Origin: an uncultured Acetatifactor sp.
GTDB lineage: Bacteria > Bacillota > Clostridia > Lachnospirales > Lachnospiraceae
Length of the DNA stretch: 64,000 nucleotides
Direction of reading: 5' to 3'
NCBI GenBank assembly: GCA_947581865.1
Contig: CANPWA010000002.1
Coordinates: forward strand, 62,001 to 126,000
In this document: positions 55,070-63,767 of the stretch, piece by piece
Layout: every line of letters begins with the position of its first letter
Position numbering within the stretch: the stretch's first letter is position 1
Program-made: the position numbers and the translations under genes
Notes under the pieces: model-generated
Seen by the model: only the letters and a program-made list of their open reading frames with translations
What the model was told of the DNA's origin: nothing
Databases searched by the model: none

Positions 55070-57784
55070 ATGGAGCAGAATCTTTCTATGGTAAGCATTA
55101 CAATAGACGGCATCAGTCTCTTTGTGGAGGAGTCCCTCACGATCCTTGAGGCGGCGCAGAAAGCCGATATCAGGATCCCTACCCTGTGTTATCTGAAGGA
55201 TGTCAATGAGATCGGCGCCTGCAAGATGTGTGTGGTGGAGGTGGAGGGGAAGGATCATCTTGTGACCTCCTGTAACACAAAGGTCAAAGAGGGCATGGTG
55301 ATCAATACCTGCTCCGAAAAGGTGATAAAGAGCAGGAAACAGGTGTTGAACCTGCTTTTGGCGAACCACGATGTGAGGTGCTTTTCCTGCAGTAAATCCG
55401 GCGACTGCCGTCTGCAGGATCTGGCAAATGAGTATGAGATCACCAAATCCTGTTATCCGGGCAATTCGCTTCCCTCTGAGGCGAAGAAGGAGAATCCCTT
55501 CCTGACCTATTATCCGGAGCTGTGCATCAACTGCCAGAGGTGTGTGAGCACCTGTAACAAGGTTGCCTGCAACGGCACGCTCCACAATGGCAAGACCGGG
55601 ACCAGGACGCTGATCGACGCGCCCTTTGGCCCCGACTGGAAGGAGACGGACTGCGAGTCCTGCGGCAACTGTGCCCAGGCCTGTCCCACCGGAGCGCTGG
55701 TGGCAAAGAACCACAAAAAGTATCAGGTCGGCAAGGTGAAGAAGGTGCTCACCACCTGCCCCCACTGCGCTACCGGCTGCCAGTATTATCTGGTGGTGAA
55801 GGACAATGAGATCGTGGATGTGGAGCCTGCGGACGGCCCCTCCAACAAAAATCTCCTCTGCGTCAAGGGAAGGTTTGGCTCTTTTAACTTTGTGCACTCC
55901 CCGGAGCGTCTGAAATATCCTCTGATCAGGAACCGCAGTACGGGTGAGTTTGAGCGCGCGACCTGGGACGAGGCGCTGGATCTGATCGCGGCGAAGTTTA
56001 CGGAGATCAAGAAACAGTACGGCCCCGATTCCCTGGCAGGTTTTGCCTGCTCCCGTTCTCCCAATGAGGACTGCTACATGCTGCAGAAGATGGTGCGCTG
56101 CGCATTCGGCACCAACAATGTGGACAACTGCGCGAGGGTGTGCCATTCGGCTACTGTGGCAGGGCTTGCCATGACCCTTGGCTCCGGCGCCATGACCAAT
56201 CCCATCTCGGACATCACCCAGGATGTGGACGTGATCATGCTGGTGGGCTCCAACCCGGAGGAGGCGCATCCGGTCATCGGTATGCAGATCCGTCAGGCGG
56301 TGGAGCGCGGCACCAGACTGATCGTGGTGGATCCCAGGGACATCGGTCTGTCCAAGAGCGCGGACATCCATCTGAAGTTAAAGCCCGGCACCAATGTCGC
56401 CTTTGCAAACGGCATGATGAACGTGATCATAAACGAGGGGCTGGCAGACGAGGAGTTTATCAGGACCAGGACGGAAGGCTTTGAAGAACTCAGAGAGATC
56501 GTGAAGGGCTATACCCCCGAAAAGGTGGCCGAGATCTGTCACATCGACCCCGATCATCTGCGGGAGGCGGCATTGATGTACGCCAAGGCGAAGAAGGCGC
56601 CCATCATCTACTGTCTGGGCGTGACGGAGCACTCCACCGGAACGGAGGGCGTGATGTCCATGTCCAACATGGCGATGCTGGTGGGCAAGCTTGGCAGATC
56701 CGGCTGTGGCGTGAATCCTCTGCGGGGGCAGAACAATGTGCAGGGCGCCTGCGACATGGGCGCGCTGCCCGGCGATTTCCCCGGATACCAGAAGGTTACG
56801 GATCCTGAAGTCATTGAGAAGTTCGAGAAGGCCTGGGGTGTGGAGCTGAACAAAAAGCCGGGCATGCACGCCACGGATGTGTTCGGCGCCGCCATCCGCA
56901 AGGAGATCCGGGGGCTCTTTATCTTCGGCGAGGATCCCGTGGTCACCGACGCGGATCAGAATCATATCAAAAAAGCGCTGGAGAGTCTGGACTTTCTGGT
57001 GCTCTCCGACCTGTTCATGACGGAGACGGCGCAGTATGCGGACGTCATCCTGCCGGGTACCAGCTATGCGGAGAAGGAAGGAACCTTCAGCAACACCGAG
57101 AGAAGGGTGCAGAGGGTCCGCAAGGCGGTGCAGCTTGAGGGTGAGATGCGCCTCGACACGGATGTTTTCATCGATCTGATGAACCGGATGGGTTATCCCC
57201 AGCCCCAGCTGACCTCCGAGGAGATCATGGATGAGATCGCATCCCTGACGCCGATCTTCGGCGGCATCAGCCACAGAAGGCTGGATAAGGGCGAGAGCAT
57301 CCAGTGGCCCTGCCCGGACAAAAAGCATCCCGGAACCCCCATTCTCCATGTGGGGAAATTTTCCAGGGGACTGGGGTGGTTTTATCCCGCAGAGTATGTG
57401 CCCAGCGCGGAACTGCCCGACGAGACGTATCCGTTCATTCTCATGACGGGGCGTGTGCTGTATCACTACAATACCCGTGCGATGACCGGAAAGACCCCCG
57501 GGCTTATGGAGAGAGAAGGGCATTCCTTCATCGAGATCAACACCGAGGATGCGGTGAGACTGGGCATTGAAAACGGCGAAAAGGTCCGTGTGTCCTCCAG
57601 GCGGGGAAGCATCGTCTCCACCGCAAGGGTGGGGGATAAGGTGTCTCCCAGGGAGACCTGGATGCCCTTTCACTTCCCCGACGGCAACGCCAATGTGCTC
57701 ACCAACGCGGCGCTGGATAAGTATGCGCGCATTCCCGAGTACAAGGTGTGCGCGGTGAAGGTAGAAAAGATCGCCGCAGAGTGA
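55070..57784 (+). CDS. fdhF: Formate dehydrogenase catalytic subunit (cysteine type, NuoG-like FeS N-terminus)
   Basis: 904 residues. The N-terminus is NuoG/hydrogenase-like: 2Fe-2S ligands C40, C51, C54, C68; a His-Cys cluster (H100, C104, C107, C113); two ferredoxin clusters (C152/155/158/162-type CINCQRCVSTC and CESCGNCAQACP). Then come the proximal 4Fe-4S of the Mo domain (CPHCATGC and C264), conserved Lys266, and the active site NCARVCHSATVAGL with molybdenum ligand Cys358 followed by His359. A UGA/Sec codon is not used. It oxidises formate to CO2 or reduces CO2, using bis-MGD made by the genes upstream. The soluble chain of clusters fits NAD(P)-linked electron transfer with the preceding subunit. 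Confidence 0.95.
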   Translation: MEQNLSMVSITIDGISLFVEESLTILEAAQKADIRIPTLCYLKDVNEIGACKMCVVEVEGKDHLVTSCNTKVKEGMVINTCSEKVIKSRKQVLNLLLANHDVRCFSCSKSGDCRLQDLANEYEITKSCYPGNSLPSEAKKENPFLTYYPELCINCQRCVSTCNKVACNGTLHNGKTGTRTLIDAPFGPDWKETDCESCGNCAQACPTGALVAKNHKKYQVGKVKKVLTTCPHCATGCQYYLVVKDNEIVDVEPADGPSNKNLLCVKGRFGSFNFVHSPERLKYPLIRNRSTGEFERATWDEALDLIAAKFTEIKKQYGPDSLAGFACSRSPNEDCYMLQKMVRCAFGTNNVDNCARVCHSATVAGLAMTLGSGAMTNPISDITQDVDVIMLVGSNPEEAHPVIGMQIRQAVERGTRLIVVDPRDIGLSKSADIHLKLKPGTNVAFANGMMNVIINEGLADEEFIRTRTEGFEELREIVKGYTPEKVAEICHIDPDHLREAALMYAKAKKAPIIYCLGVTEHSTGTEGVMSMSNMAMLVGKLGRSGCGVNPLRGQNNVQGACDMGALPGDFPGYQKVTDPEVIEKFEKAWGVELNKKPGMHATDVFGAAIRKEIRGLFIFGEDPVVTDADQNHIKKALESLDFLVLSDLFMTETAQYADVILPGTSYAEKEGTFSNTERRVQRVRKAVQLEGEMRLDTDVFIDLMNRMGYPQPQLTSEEIMDEIASLTPIFGGISHRRLDKGESIQWPCPDKKHPGTPILHVGKFSRGLGWFYPAEYVPSAELPDETYPFILMTGRVLYHYNTRAMTGKTPGLMEREGHSFIEINTEDAVRLGIENGEKVRVSSRRGSIVSTARVGDKVSPRETWMPFHFPDGNANVLTNAALDKYARIPEYKVCAVKVEKIAAE

Positions 57785-57850
57785 CACCGGTGAATCTCGG
57801 CGCGGAGCGGCGGCCCGAAGGATCGGGACAGAATCATTAAGGAGGTTTTT

Positions 57851-58504
57851 ATGCGTTTTTTCATAGATACGGCAAAAGTGGAAGATATTAAAAAGGCGAA
57901 TGACATGGGAGTGATCAGCGGTGTGACCACCAATCCCTCCCTGATCGCCAAGGAGGGAAGGGATTTTCAGGAGGTCATCACAGAGATCGCCTCCATTGTG
58001 GACGGCCCCATCAGCGGTGAGGTCAAGGCGACCACCGTGGACGCGGAGGGCATGATCGAGGAGGGAAGAGCCATCGCGGCGCTTCATCCCAACATGGTGG
58101 TCAAGATTCCTATGACCGTGGAGGGGCTCAAAGCCTGCAAAGCACTCTCTGCCGAGGGCATCAAGACCAATGTGACTTTGATTTTTTCCGCGAATCAGGC
58201 GCTGCTTGCCGCCCGCGCGGGTGCGGCCTATGTGTCTCCCTTTCTGGGACGTCTGGACGACATCAGCCAGAGGGGCGTGGATCTGATCCGTGAGATCGCT
58301 GATATTTTTGCGGTCACTGACCTGGACACACAGATCATTGCCGCCAGCGTGCGCAATCCCATCCATGTGACGGACTGTGCCCTTGCCGGTGCGGACATTG
58401 CCACCGTGCCCTACGGCGTGATCGAGCAGATGGTGAAACATCCGCTGACGGACGCAGGCATCGCTAAATTCCAGGCGGATTACAGGGCTGTATTCGGAGA
58501 GTAG
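57851..58504 (+). CDS. Transaldolase-like fructose-6-phosphate aldolase family protein
   Basis: 217 residues, the short transaldolase/FSA subfamily. [18 protein letters not shown] and [13 protein letters not shown] are at the N-terminus, the Schiff-base lysine is in [13 protein letters not shown] (about residue 86), then [19 protein letters not shown] and SPFLGRLDD. Members are either transaldolase or fructose-6-phosphate aldolase; the sequence alone does not decide which. Cytosolic pentose/sugar-phosphate metabolism. TAAGGAGG ribosome binding site. Its last 25 nt overlap the 3' end of the convergent DUF305 gene. Confidence 0.93.
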   Translation: MRFFIDTAKVEDIKKANDMGVISGVTTNPSLIAKEGRDFQEVITEIASIVDGPISGEVKATTVDAEGMIEEGRAIAALHPNMVVKIPMTVEGLKACKALSAEGIKTNVTLIFSANQALLAARAGAAYVSPFLGRLDDISQRGVDLIREIADIFAVTDLDTQIIAASVRNPIHVTDCALAGADIATVPYGVIEQMVKHPLTDAGIAKFQADYRAVFGE

Positions 58505-59064
58505 GCGCTGCCCAAAAGGCGTTCCATCTCGCAGATCCCCTGTTCCTGGGAAGTGATGATGGCGTTTAGGATCGGTCTGAGGGCAGGGCAGATGTTGTAA
58601 TGCAGCACATTTTCCGACATGCGTACAGCGCCCATATGGTGAGGGATCATTTCCCGCATGAAGGTATTGCTGAGATTATTATCGGAGCAGGCGGTATCCA
58701 TGCCTTCATACATGGTGTGTACAATCTGCCCGAAGCGGCGCTGATACAGGCAGTGGTCAACCCGGGAATTGGTCAGCCGGCTGCACGGTTCCTTTGCGTT
58801 TAACATATTTTGAATGCTCCTTGTCTGCATGGAAATGATATTTTGTGCAATTTTCTGCAGAGGCGCGCAGTGGGTGTAGCGCAGGATGTTTTTGGACATT
58901 TCGATAGCTGCCTGATGATGGGGTATCATCTGCACAATGAAATTGTGGGAGAGACTGTCGGTCAGTTCGGCGCTCTCCATGCCCTTGATCATTTTGTCCA
59001 GAATGGCATAATATGTGGTCAGATATTCTTTGGTAGAGTCGTTGAATTTGCAGATTTCGGCCAT
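58480..59064 (-). CDS. DUF305-like protein with two MIPHH motifs
   Basis: 194 residues, all-helical, no signal peptide. Two similar halves each carry the DUF305 (ferritin-like fold) signature: [22 protein letters not shown] at about residues 42-63 and [22 protein letters not shown] at about 138-160. The repeated His pairs may bind metal, as suggested for DUF305 proteins in copper tolerance, but function is unproven. It converges on and overlaps the aldolase gene by 25 nt. AAGGAG about 11 nt before ATG at 59064. Confidence 0.82.
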   Translation of the reverse strand: MAEICKFNDSTKEYLTTYYAILDKMIKGMESAELTDSLSHNFIVQMIPHHQAAIEMSKNILRYTHCAPLQKIAQNIISMQTRSIQNMLNAKEPCSRLTNSRVDHCLYQRRFGQIVHTMYEGMDTACSDNNLSNTFMREMIPHHMGAVRMSENVLHYNICPALRPILNAIITSQEQGICEMERLLGSAYSPNTAL

Positions 59065-59163
59065 GGGATCTAGACTCCTTGTACCTGCCGTCCGGGACGG
59101 CGGCAGATAGGCTTTCTTGCAATATCATATGTAAAACAAAACAAAGAGGTGCCCGGTTCAGCC

Positions 59164-59199
59164 AAAACAGGCAGGTTCGCTGTGTGCAAACCTGCCTGC
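59164..59199 (-). terminator. Terminator of the SASP gene
   Basis: On the minus strand CAGGCAGGTT pairs with AACCTGCCTG around TGCACACAGCG, followed by TTTTGG. It lies about 20 nt after the stop. Confidence 0.82.
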
Positions 59200-59220
59200 T
59201 TCGTTCTCTCGGGGAGCCCT

Positions 59221-59418
59221 TTATTTCATGCTCTCTTCCTGCTTCTTGATCATACGACGAACCATCTCACCGCCGATGGAGCCTGCCTCCTTGGAAGTAA
59301 GGTCACCATTGTAACCCTCCTTCAGGTTTACACCCAGCTCGGATGCAACCTCAGTCTTGAAACGATCCATAGCTGCCTTTGCTTCAGGCACTTCTACTCT
59401 ATTGCTTCTGCTTGCCAT
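59221..59418 (-). CDS. Alpha/beta-type small acid-soluble spore protein
   Basis: 65 residues, the full length of alpha/beta SASPs, which coat DNA in the dormant spore and protect it from UV and heat. Signature segments: MDRFKTEVASELGV (contains the GPR protease cleavage region) and YNGDLTSKEAGSIGGEMVRRMI (DNA-binding). Strong ribosome binding site GGAGGTG 7-8 nt before ATG. A sigma-G-like promoter lies upstream, so expression should be forespore-specific. Confidence 0.97.
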   Translation of the reverse strand: MASRSNRVEVPEAKAAMDRFKTEVASELGVNLKEGYNGDLTSKEAGSIGGEMVRRMIKKQEESMK

Positions 59419-59503
59419 TCTTTTTCACCTCCAAAACCTTTTTTTCTTTTTTTATCCTCTATTTTTAAGACAAGTAATGATTTCTCACCGCTCATCTTGG
59501 TCT

Positions 59504-59533
59504 TAGTATGAGCATAGTCAAAATATTTATGAG
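59504..59533 (-). promoter_or_regulatory. Sigma-G/F-like forespore promoter of the SASP gene
   Basis: On the minus strand CTCATA (plus 59528-59533), a 17-nt spacer and CATACTA (plus-strand TAGTATG at 59504-59510). The -10 matches the sigma-G consensus CATACTA exactly, and the -35 matches four of six bases of TGMATA. Confidence 0.72.
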
Positions 59534-59596
59534 AAAAATGCGCTGGTAACTTTTTCATATATTTTGAGCAAATTTGAGTAATTTTAATCGTCGGGC

Positions 59597-59625
59597 TTGC
59601 AATCAATTGTTTAATTTGATATAAT
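59597..59625 (+). promoter_or_regulatory. tig promoter (sigma-A)
   Basis: TTGCAA at 59597-59602, a 17-nt spacer and TATAAT at 59620-59625; leader about 90 nt. Confidence 0.85.
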
Positions 59626-59720
59626 GCAAAGCGACTGTGGCTTTGACAATGCCCGGTGTCATGCGGACAGCCGGCAGAGGATAGGGATTCGGCACAGGTC
59701 ATGAAGGAGGAAATGTGACA

Positions 59721-61034
59721 ATGAGTTTACAGGTAGAGAAACTGGACAAGGGTATGGCAAAGCTGACGATCGAGGTTCCCGCCGGGGAGCTGGAGAAAGC
59801 GATCGAGTCTGCTTATCAGAAAAATAAGAACAAAATCAGCATTCCCGGGTTCCGCAAGGGCAAAGCGCCCCGCAGGATGATCGAGCAGATGTACGGCAGG
59901 GAAATTTTTTATGAGGATGCGGCAAACGCATTGATTCCGGAAGCTTACGAGAAGGCTCTGGACGAGTGCGGGGAGGACATCGTGTCCGCTCCCAAGGTGG
60001 ACGTGGTGCAGATCGAGGCGGGAAAACCTTTTGTGTTCACTGCCGAGGTAGCGCTGAAACCGGAAGTGACTTTAGGCAAATACAAAGGTGTGGAGGTAGA
60101 AGCTTTTGATCGGAAAGTCACCGATGAGGAGGTTGACAAGGAGATCGCAAGGCAGCAGGATGCCAATGCCCGCACCGTCAACGTGGAGGACAGGGGCGTA
60201 AAGGACGGCGACCTGACGGTGATCGATTTTGAGGGTTTTGTGGACGGCGTTGCTTTTGAGGGCGGCAAGGGAGAGAATTACCCGCTGACCATCGGCTCCG
60301 GGCAGTTTATTCCCGGATTTGAGGAGGCGCTGATCGGCGCAGAGCTGAATAAGGAAGTGGATGTGAACGTCACTTTCCCCGAGGATTATCAGGCAGAGGA
60401 GCTCGCAGGCAAGCCCGCGGTGTTCAAGTGCACTGTCAGGGAGATCAAGGAGAAGCAGCTTCCCGAGCTGGATGACGAGTTCGCCAGTGAGGTGTCCGAG
60501 TTTGACACACTGGCTGAGTATAAGGCAGATGTGAAGAAAAAATTGGAGGAGCGCAAGGCAGCCGAGGCGAAGGATGCCAAGGAGGAAGCCGTCATCAGGG
60601 CGATCATTGAGGATGCCGGGATGGAGATCCCCGATGCCATGCTGGAGACCCAGCAGAGACAGATGGCGGATGAGTTTGCGCAGCGGATCCAGTCCCAGGG
60701 GCTTTCCATGGAACAGTATATGCAGTTTACCGGAATGACTCCTGCAGCGATGCTGGAGCAGATCAAACCCCAGGCTCTGCAGCGGATCCAGTCCAGGCTG
60801 GTGCTGGAGGCGGTAGTTGCCGCAGAGAAGATCGAGGCTTCCGACGAAGAGTTCGAGGAAGAAGTAAAGACCATGGGCGAGGCATATCAGATGGAGCCTG
60901 AGAAGGTAAAAGAGCTTTTGGGCGAGAACGGTTCCAGGCAGGTGAGAGAAGACATCTGCATCAAAAAAGCTGTTGAGTTCGTGGTGGAGAATGCAAAGGA
61001 AGCAAAATCCGCGAAAAAGAAGGCGGAAGCATAA
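59721..61034 (+). CDS. tig: Trigger factor
   Basis: 437 residues: N-terminal ribosome-binding domain with the signature GFRKGKAPRRMIEQMYG (about residues 42-58), the FKBP-type prolyl isomerase domain (DGDLTVIDFEGFVDG, GSGQFIPGFEEALIGA) and a helical C-terminal chaperone domain. It binds nascent chains at the ribosome exit. ATG 59721 is 10 nt after AAGGAGG; the GTG at 59715 would be only 4 nt away. tig-clpP-clpX is a common bacterial gene order. Confidence 0.97.
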   Translation: MSLQVEKLDKGMAKLTIEVPAGELEKAIESAYQKNKNKISIPGFRKGKAPRRMIEQMYGREIFYEDAANALIPEAYEKALDECGEDIVSAPKVDVVQIEAGKPFVFTAEVALKPEVTLGKYKGVEVEAFDRKVTDEEVDKEIARQQDANARTVNVEDRGVKDGDLTVIDFEGFVDGVAFEGGKGENYPLTIGSGQFIPGFEEALIGAELNKEVDVNVTFPEDYQAEELAGKPAVFKCTVREIKEKQLPELDDEFASEVSEFDTLAEYKADVKKKLEERKAAEAKDAKEEAVIRAIIEDAGMEIPDAMLETQQRQMADEFAQRIQSQGLSMEQYMQFTGMTPAAMLEQIKPQALQRIQSRLVLEAVVAAEKIEASDEEFEEEVKTMGEAYQMEPEKVKELLGENGSRQVREDICIKKAVEFVVENAKEAKSAKKKAEA

Positions 61035-61102
61035 CGGTGTAAAGGACAGACGCACAGGAGCATTTGTTCCGCTTTTATAAATAATCTGTGGCAATGACGA
61101 TG

Positions 61103-61133
61103 GTTGTATCTGATTACATCAGGTACAACTTTT
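61103..61133 (+). terminator. Terminator after tig
   Basis: GTTGTATCTGAT (61103-61114) and ATCAGGTACAAC (61118-61129) form a 12-bp stem (one T-G pair) with a 3-nt loop, then TTTTC. Confidence 0.72.
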
Positions 61134-61192
61134 CGTATATTATTATGGATGGAGAAAAGCCATTAACTTTTTATAAAATCACAAATATTTGA

Positions 61193-61221
61193 TTGAATAA
61201 ATGGTTTTGGTGGGATATGAT
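61193..61221 (+). promoter_or_regulatory. clpP promoter
   Basis: TTGAAT at 61193-61198, a 17-nt spacer and TATGAT at 61216-61221, about 75 nt before clpP. Confidence 0.65.
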
Positions 61222-61254
61222 GTTATTGTGAGTGAAAATATAGAATAGGAAGTG

Positions 61255-61278
61255 GATATACTTTTGTAAAAGTATATC
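61255..61278 (+). promoter_or_regulatory. 24-nt perfect inverted repeat in the clpP leader
   Basis: GATATACTTTT (61255-61265) and AAAAGTATATC (61268-61278) are exact inverted copies with a GT centre, ending 7 nt before the clpP ribosome binding site. It does not match the CtsR heptad or CIRCE. It could be an operator or an mRNA hairpin controlling translation. Confidence 0.7.
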
Positions 61279-61296
61279 GGGACAGGAGGAAGACAT

Positions 61297-61896
61297 ATGA
61301 GTTTAGTACCTTACGTCATCGAGCAGACCAGCAAGGGTGAGCGTTCTTACGATATTTATTCCCGGCTTTTGAAAGACCGGATCATCTTTCTGGGCGAGGA
61401 GGTCAATGAGACCACTGCGAGCCTTGTGGTAGCACAGCTTCTGTTTCTGGAGGCGGAGGATCCCGAAAAAGACATTCATCTTTATATCAACAGCCCCGGC
61501 GGCAGCGTGACCGCGGGTATGGCGATTTATGACACCATGAGGTATATCAAGTGCGATGTATCCACCGTCTGCATCGGCATGGCGGCCAGCATGGGTGCGT
61601 TTCTTCTTGCCGGCGGCGCAAAGGGCAAGCGGTACGCACTTCCCAATGCGGAGATCATGATCCACCAGCCCCTCGGCGGGACGCAGGGACAGGCGACGGA
61701 GATTGAGATCGCCGCAAAGCACATCCTGCGCACCAAGGAAAAGCTCAACCGTATGCTGGCAGAGAATACCGGAAGAGACTATGAGACCATCTGTGCCGAC
61801 ACCGAGCGCGACAACTGGAAGAGCGCGGAAGAGGCATGTGAGTACGGTCTGGTTGACAAGGTGATCACCTTTCATGCGGGACAGGATGAGAAATAA
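61297..61896 (+). CDS. clpP: ATP-dependent Clp protease proteolytic subunit
   Basis: 199 residues, standard ClpP. Catalytic Ser in [11 protein letters not shown] (about residue 98), His in [10 protein letters not shown] (about 123) and the Asp in the [17 protein letters not shown] region. [19 protein letters not shown] is the oxyanion segment. A tetradecameric peptidase chamber fed by ClpX encoded 30 nt downstream. CAGGAGG ribosome binding site. Confidence 0.98.
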   Translation: MSLVPYVIEQTSKGERSYDIYSRLLKDRIIFLGEEVNETTASLVVAQLLFLEAEDPEKDIHLYINSPGGSVTAGMAIYDTMRYIKCDVSTVCIGMAASMGAFLLAGGAKGKRYALPNAEIMIHQPLGGTQGQATEIEIAAKHILRTKEKLNRMLAENTGRDYETICADTERDNWKSAEEACEYGLVDKVITFHAGQDEK

Positions 61897-61926
61897 TCGG
61901 AGAGATTGAGACAACAGGAGTGGATT

Positions 61927-63174
61927 ATGGCAGGAAAAAATGCTGATAACAGTATCAGGTGTTCCTTCTGCAACAAGACCCAGGGACAGGTGCGCAAGCT
62001 GATCGCCGGTCCCGCAGGGGTGTATATCTGCGATGAATGTGTGGATATCTGCGCAGATATTCTGGAGGAGGAACTGGAGGATGAAGATGTAGAGGAGACC
62101 CAGCGCACGGAGATCAATGTGCTGAAGCCTCGTGAGATCAAGAACTTTCTGGACGAGTATGTCATTGGGCAGGAGGCGGCGAAGAAAGCCCTTTCCGTTG
62201 CGGTCTACAATCATTACAAGCGTGTGACGGCGCCCAAGGATCTGGACGATGTGGAGCTGCAGAAGAGCAATATCATCATGGTGGGACCCACCGGTTCCGG
62301 CAAGACTTATCTGGCGCAGACTCTGGCGAAGATCATCAATGTGCCCTTTGCCATCGCGGACGCCACCACGCTGACCGAGGCGGGGTATGTGGGCGAGGAT
62401 GTGGAGAACATCCTCTTGAAGCTGATCCAGGCGGCGGACTATGATGTGGAGCGCGCCCAGTTCGGCATCATCTACATCGATGAGATTGACAAGATCACCA
62501 AGAAGGGCGAGAACGTGTCCATCACCAGGGATGTGTCCGGCGAGGGGGTGCAGCAGGCGCTCTTAAAGATCATTGAGGGCACCATGGCGAGCGTGCCGCC
62601 CCAGGGGGGCAGAAAACATCCCCATCAGGAGCTGATCCAGATCGATACCTCCAATATTCTCTTCATCTGCGGAGGCGCATTTGACGGGCTGGATAAGATC
62701 ATCGAGACCAGACTGGACAGAAAAGCCATTGGCTTCAACACGGAGGTGGCTGCAAAGTCCACCAAGGAGTCCAGCGAGCTTCTGCAGGAAGTGACGGCGC
62801 AGGATCTGGTCAAATACGGACTGATCCCGGAGTTTGTGGGGCGTGTGCCCATCTGTGTCTCTTTGGAGGGGCTGGACAGGGCGGCGCTCGTGAGGATCCT
62901 CAAAGAGCCCAAGAATGCTCTGATCAAACAGTACCAGAAATTATTTGACATGGACGATGTGGAGCTTTCCTTTGAGGAGGATGCGATCGGCGCCATCGCG
63001 GATCAGGCGTTTGAGAGGAAAACGGGAGCCCGGGGTCTGCGGTCCATCATGGAAAACATTATGATGGACATCATGTACGAGATTCCCTCCGATGAGAGCA
63101 TCGAGGCATGTGTCATTACCAAGGAGGCTGTGGAGGGAGGAAAACCCGTGACCATCCGCAGAGAACCGGCATGA
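61927..63174 (+). CDS. clpX: ATP-dependent Clp protease ATP-binding subunit ClpX
   Basis: 415 residues: N-terminal C4 zinc-binding domain ([10 protein letters not shown]...CDECVDIC), Walker [13 protein letters not shown] (about residue 120), Walker [11 protein letters not shown], sensor motifs and [13 protein letters not shown], plus the ClpP-docking IGF-type loop as IGF in RKAIGFNTE. It unfolds tagged proteins, including RqcH-tailed ones. ATG 61927 has AGGAG upstream. The stop overlaps the engB start (ATGA). Confidence 0.98.
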   Translation: MAGKNADNSIRCSFCNKTQGQVRKLIAGPAGVYICDECVDICADILEEELEDEDVEETQRTEINVLKPREIKNFLDEYVIGQEAAKKALSVAVYNHYKRVTAPKDLDDVELQKSNIIMVGPTGSGKTYLAQTLAKIINVPFAIADATTLTEAGYVGEDVENILLKLIQAADYDVERAQFGIIYIDEIDKITKKGENVSITRDVSGEGVQQALLKIIEGTMASVPPQGGRKHPHQELIQIDTSNILFICGGAFDGLDKIIETRLDRKAIGFNTEVAAKSTKESSELLQEVTAQDLVKYGLIPEFVGRVPICVSLEGLDRAALVRILKEPKNALIKQYQKLFDMDDVELSFEEDAIGAIADQAFERKTGARGLRSIMENIMMDIMYEIPSDESIEACVITKEAVEGGKPVTIRREPA

Positions 63175-63767
63175 TCATCAAAAGCGTAAATCTGGAGACC
63201 GTGTGCGGTGTCACCAGCAGACTGCCCGAGAATATCCACCCGGAGGTGGCGTTCGCGGGCAAAAGTAATGTGGGAAAATCTTCCCTCATCAACGCGCTGA
63301 TGAACCGGAAGGCACTGGCGCGTACCAGTGCCCAGCCGGGCAAGACACAGACCATCAACTATTACAATATCAATGACGAGATCTACTTCGTGGATCTGCC
63401 CGGCTACGGCTATGCCAGGGCAAACGAGAAGGTAAAAGCCCAGTGGGGCAGGATGATCGAAGATTATCTGCATCGGTCTGCCCGGCTCCAATGTGTATTC
63501 CTGCTCATAGATATCCGGCATGCGCCCGGTTCCAATGATCTCATCATGTATGACTGGATCAGGCGGAACGGCTATCAGCCGGTGATCATCGCTACCAAAT
63601 TGGACAAGATCAACCGCAGCCAGATCCAGAAACAGCTCAGACTGATCCGGACGACGCTGCAGACGGGGCAGGATGCGGTCATTATTCCTTTCTCAGCGAA
63701 GACCAGACAGGGCAGGGAGGAGATCTATGAACTGTTGGACCGGATCGTGGAGGAGCAGAACCTATGA
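63171..63767 (+). CDS. engB: Ribosome biogenesis GTP-binding protein YsxC/EngB
   Basis: 198 residues of the TrmE-Era-EngA-YihA GTPase group: G1 [11 protein letters not shown] (about residue 30), G2 [13 protein letters not shown]3 DLPGYGYA, G4 TKLDK and G5 SAKT. It acts in large ribosomal subunit assembly. Translationally coupled to clpX by the ATGA overlap, and to the next gene by another ATGA. Confidence 0.97.
   Translation: MIIKSVNLETVCGVTSRLPENIHPEVAFAGKSNVGKSSLINALMNRKALARTSAQPGKTQTINYYNINDEIYFVDLPGYGYARANEKVKAQWGRMIEDYLHRSARLQCVFLLIDIRHAPGSNDLIMYDWIRRNGYQPVIIATKLDKINRSQIQKQLRLIRTTLQTGQDAVIIPFSAKTRQGREEIYELLDRIVEEQNL

Larger units (their letters stand above)
59419..59720. other. Divergent intergenic region, SASP gene / tig
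   Basis: 302 bp without a gene. It contains the sigma-G-like promoter for the SASP (59504-59533, minus) and the sigma-A promoter for tig (59597-59625, plus); the rest is AT-rich. Confidence 0.8.

Noticed and set aside
56150..56153. Possible selenocysteine codon in formate dehydrogenase
   Set aside because: The active-site codon in RVCHS is an ordinary cysteine codon, and no in-frame UGA exists in the gene.
56378..58441. 687-codon minus-strand frame opposite fdhF and the aldolase gene
   Set aside because: Both plus-strand genes are complete and conserved. The frame has no motif.
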